Origin: an uncultured Eubacteriales bacterium
GTDB taxonomy: Bacteria > Bacillota > Clostridia > Oscillospirales > Oscillospiraceae
Assembly: GCA_900550615.1 (NCBI GenBank)
Contig: URSX01000035.1
Location: 1-15,751 of the forward strand
Length of the DNA stretch: 15,751 bases
Direction of reading: 5' to 3'
Position numbers and translations under genes: made by a program. The notes beneath the pieces are model-generated. The model saw only the letters and a program-made list of their open reading frames with translations. It was not told the DNA's origin and ran no database searches. The first letter of the stretch is position 1. Every line of letters begins with the position of its first letter. Below, piece after piece: positions 15,729 to 15,751 of the stretch.

Positions 15729-15751
15729 CAGCTGACTGTGCTTTTCTACCA

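Overview
The window is GC-rich chromosomal DNA from a spore-forming member of the Clostridia, most likely the Oscillospiraceae or a close relative. This is inferred from a canonical Firmicutes rimP-nusA-ylxR-ylxQ-infB-rbfA-nrnA-truB-ribF order, a spoIIE gene, an HPr with both His15 and Ser46, and intergenic DNA full of short hairpin repeats. All real genes read on the + strand. No tRNA, rRNA, CRISPR, phage or transposase gene is visible.

Layout. Bases 1-549 are non-coding, with a cluster of short hairpin repeats and then a possible mutS2 promoter. mutS2 (550-2937) is followed by a promoter, an HPr gene (3187-3450) and a terminator-like hairpin. A strong promoter and a leader terminator/attenuator precede rimP (3672). 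The translation/transcription operon runs to ribF (ends 12522). It encodes a 30S maturation factor (RimP), NusA, two small RNA-binding proteins (YlxR, YlxQ), IF2, a second 30S maturation factor (RbfA), the nanoRNase NrnA, tRNA pseudouridine-55 synthase (TruB) and the FAD/FMN synthase (RibF). A strong terminator follows at 12776-12807. A repeat-rich 800-bp gap leads to spoIIE (13335-15320), the forespore PP2C phosphatase. The last gene is a small unrecognised protein with a C-terminal membrane segment (15459-15728).

The unusual part is what has been inserted between these housekeeping genes. Two families of 130-180 bp elements made of consecutive hairpins occur twice each. Family 1 is at 5289-5467 and, inverted, at 12580-12760. 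Family 2 is at 8831-8959 and, inverted, at 10587-10712. Stem sequences differ between copies while pairing is kept. Three of the four copies lie between long imperfect direct repeats of the neighbouring gene or terminator: 46 bp of the infB 3' end, 60 bp of the truB 5' end, and about 37 bp around the ribF terminator. The result is a stray infB tail, a stray truB start and a doubled terminator hairpin. The duplicated gene ends differ mostly at synonymous positions, including Ser AGC versus TCT, so they may not be simple fresh target duplications. This is the best candidate here for an undescribed mobile-repeat mechanism.

A third class consists of short palindromes that on the minus strand begin with GTAG directly before the stem, as REP elements mobilised by RAYT transposases do. 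A fourth class is a hairpin bounded by ATTGC and GCAAT with a conserved tail. All start sites were chosen from Shine-Dalgarno spacing and family alignment. infB, ribF and the last gene use TTG, and spoIIE uses GTG.
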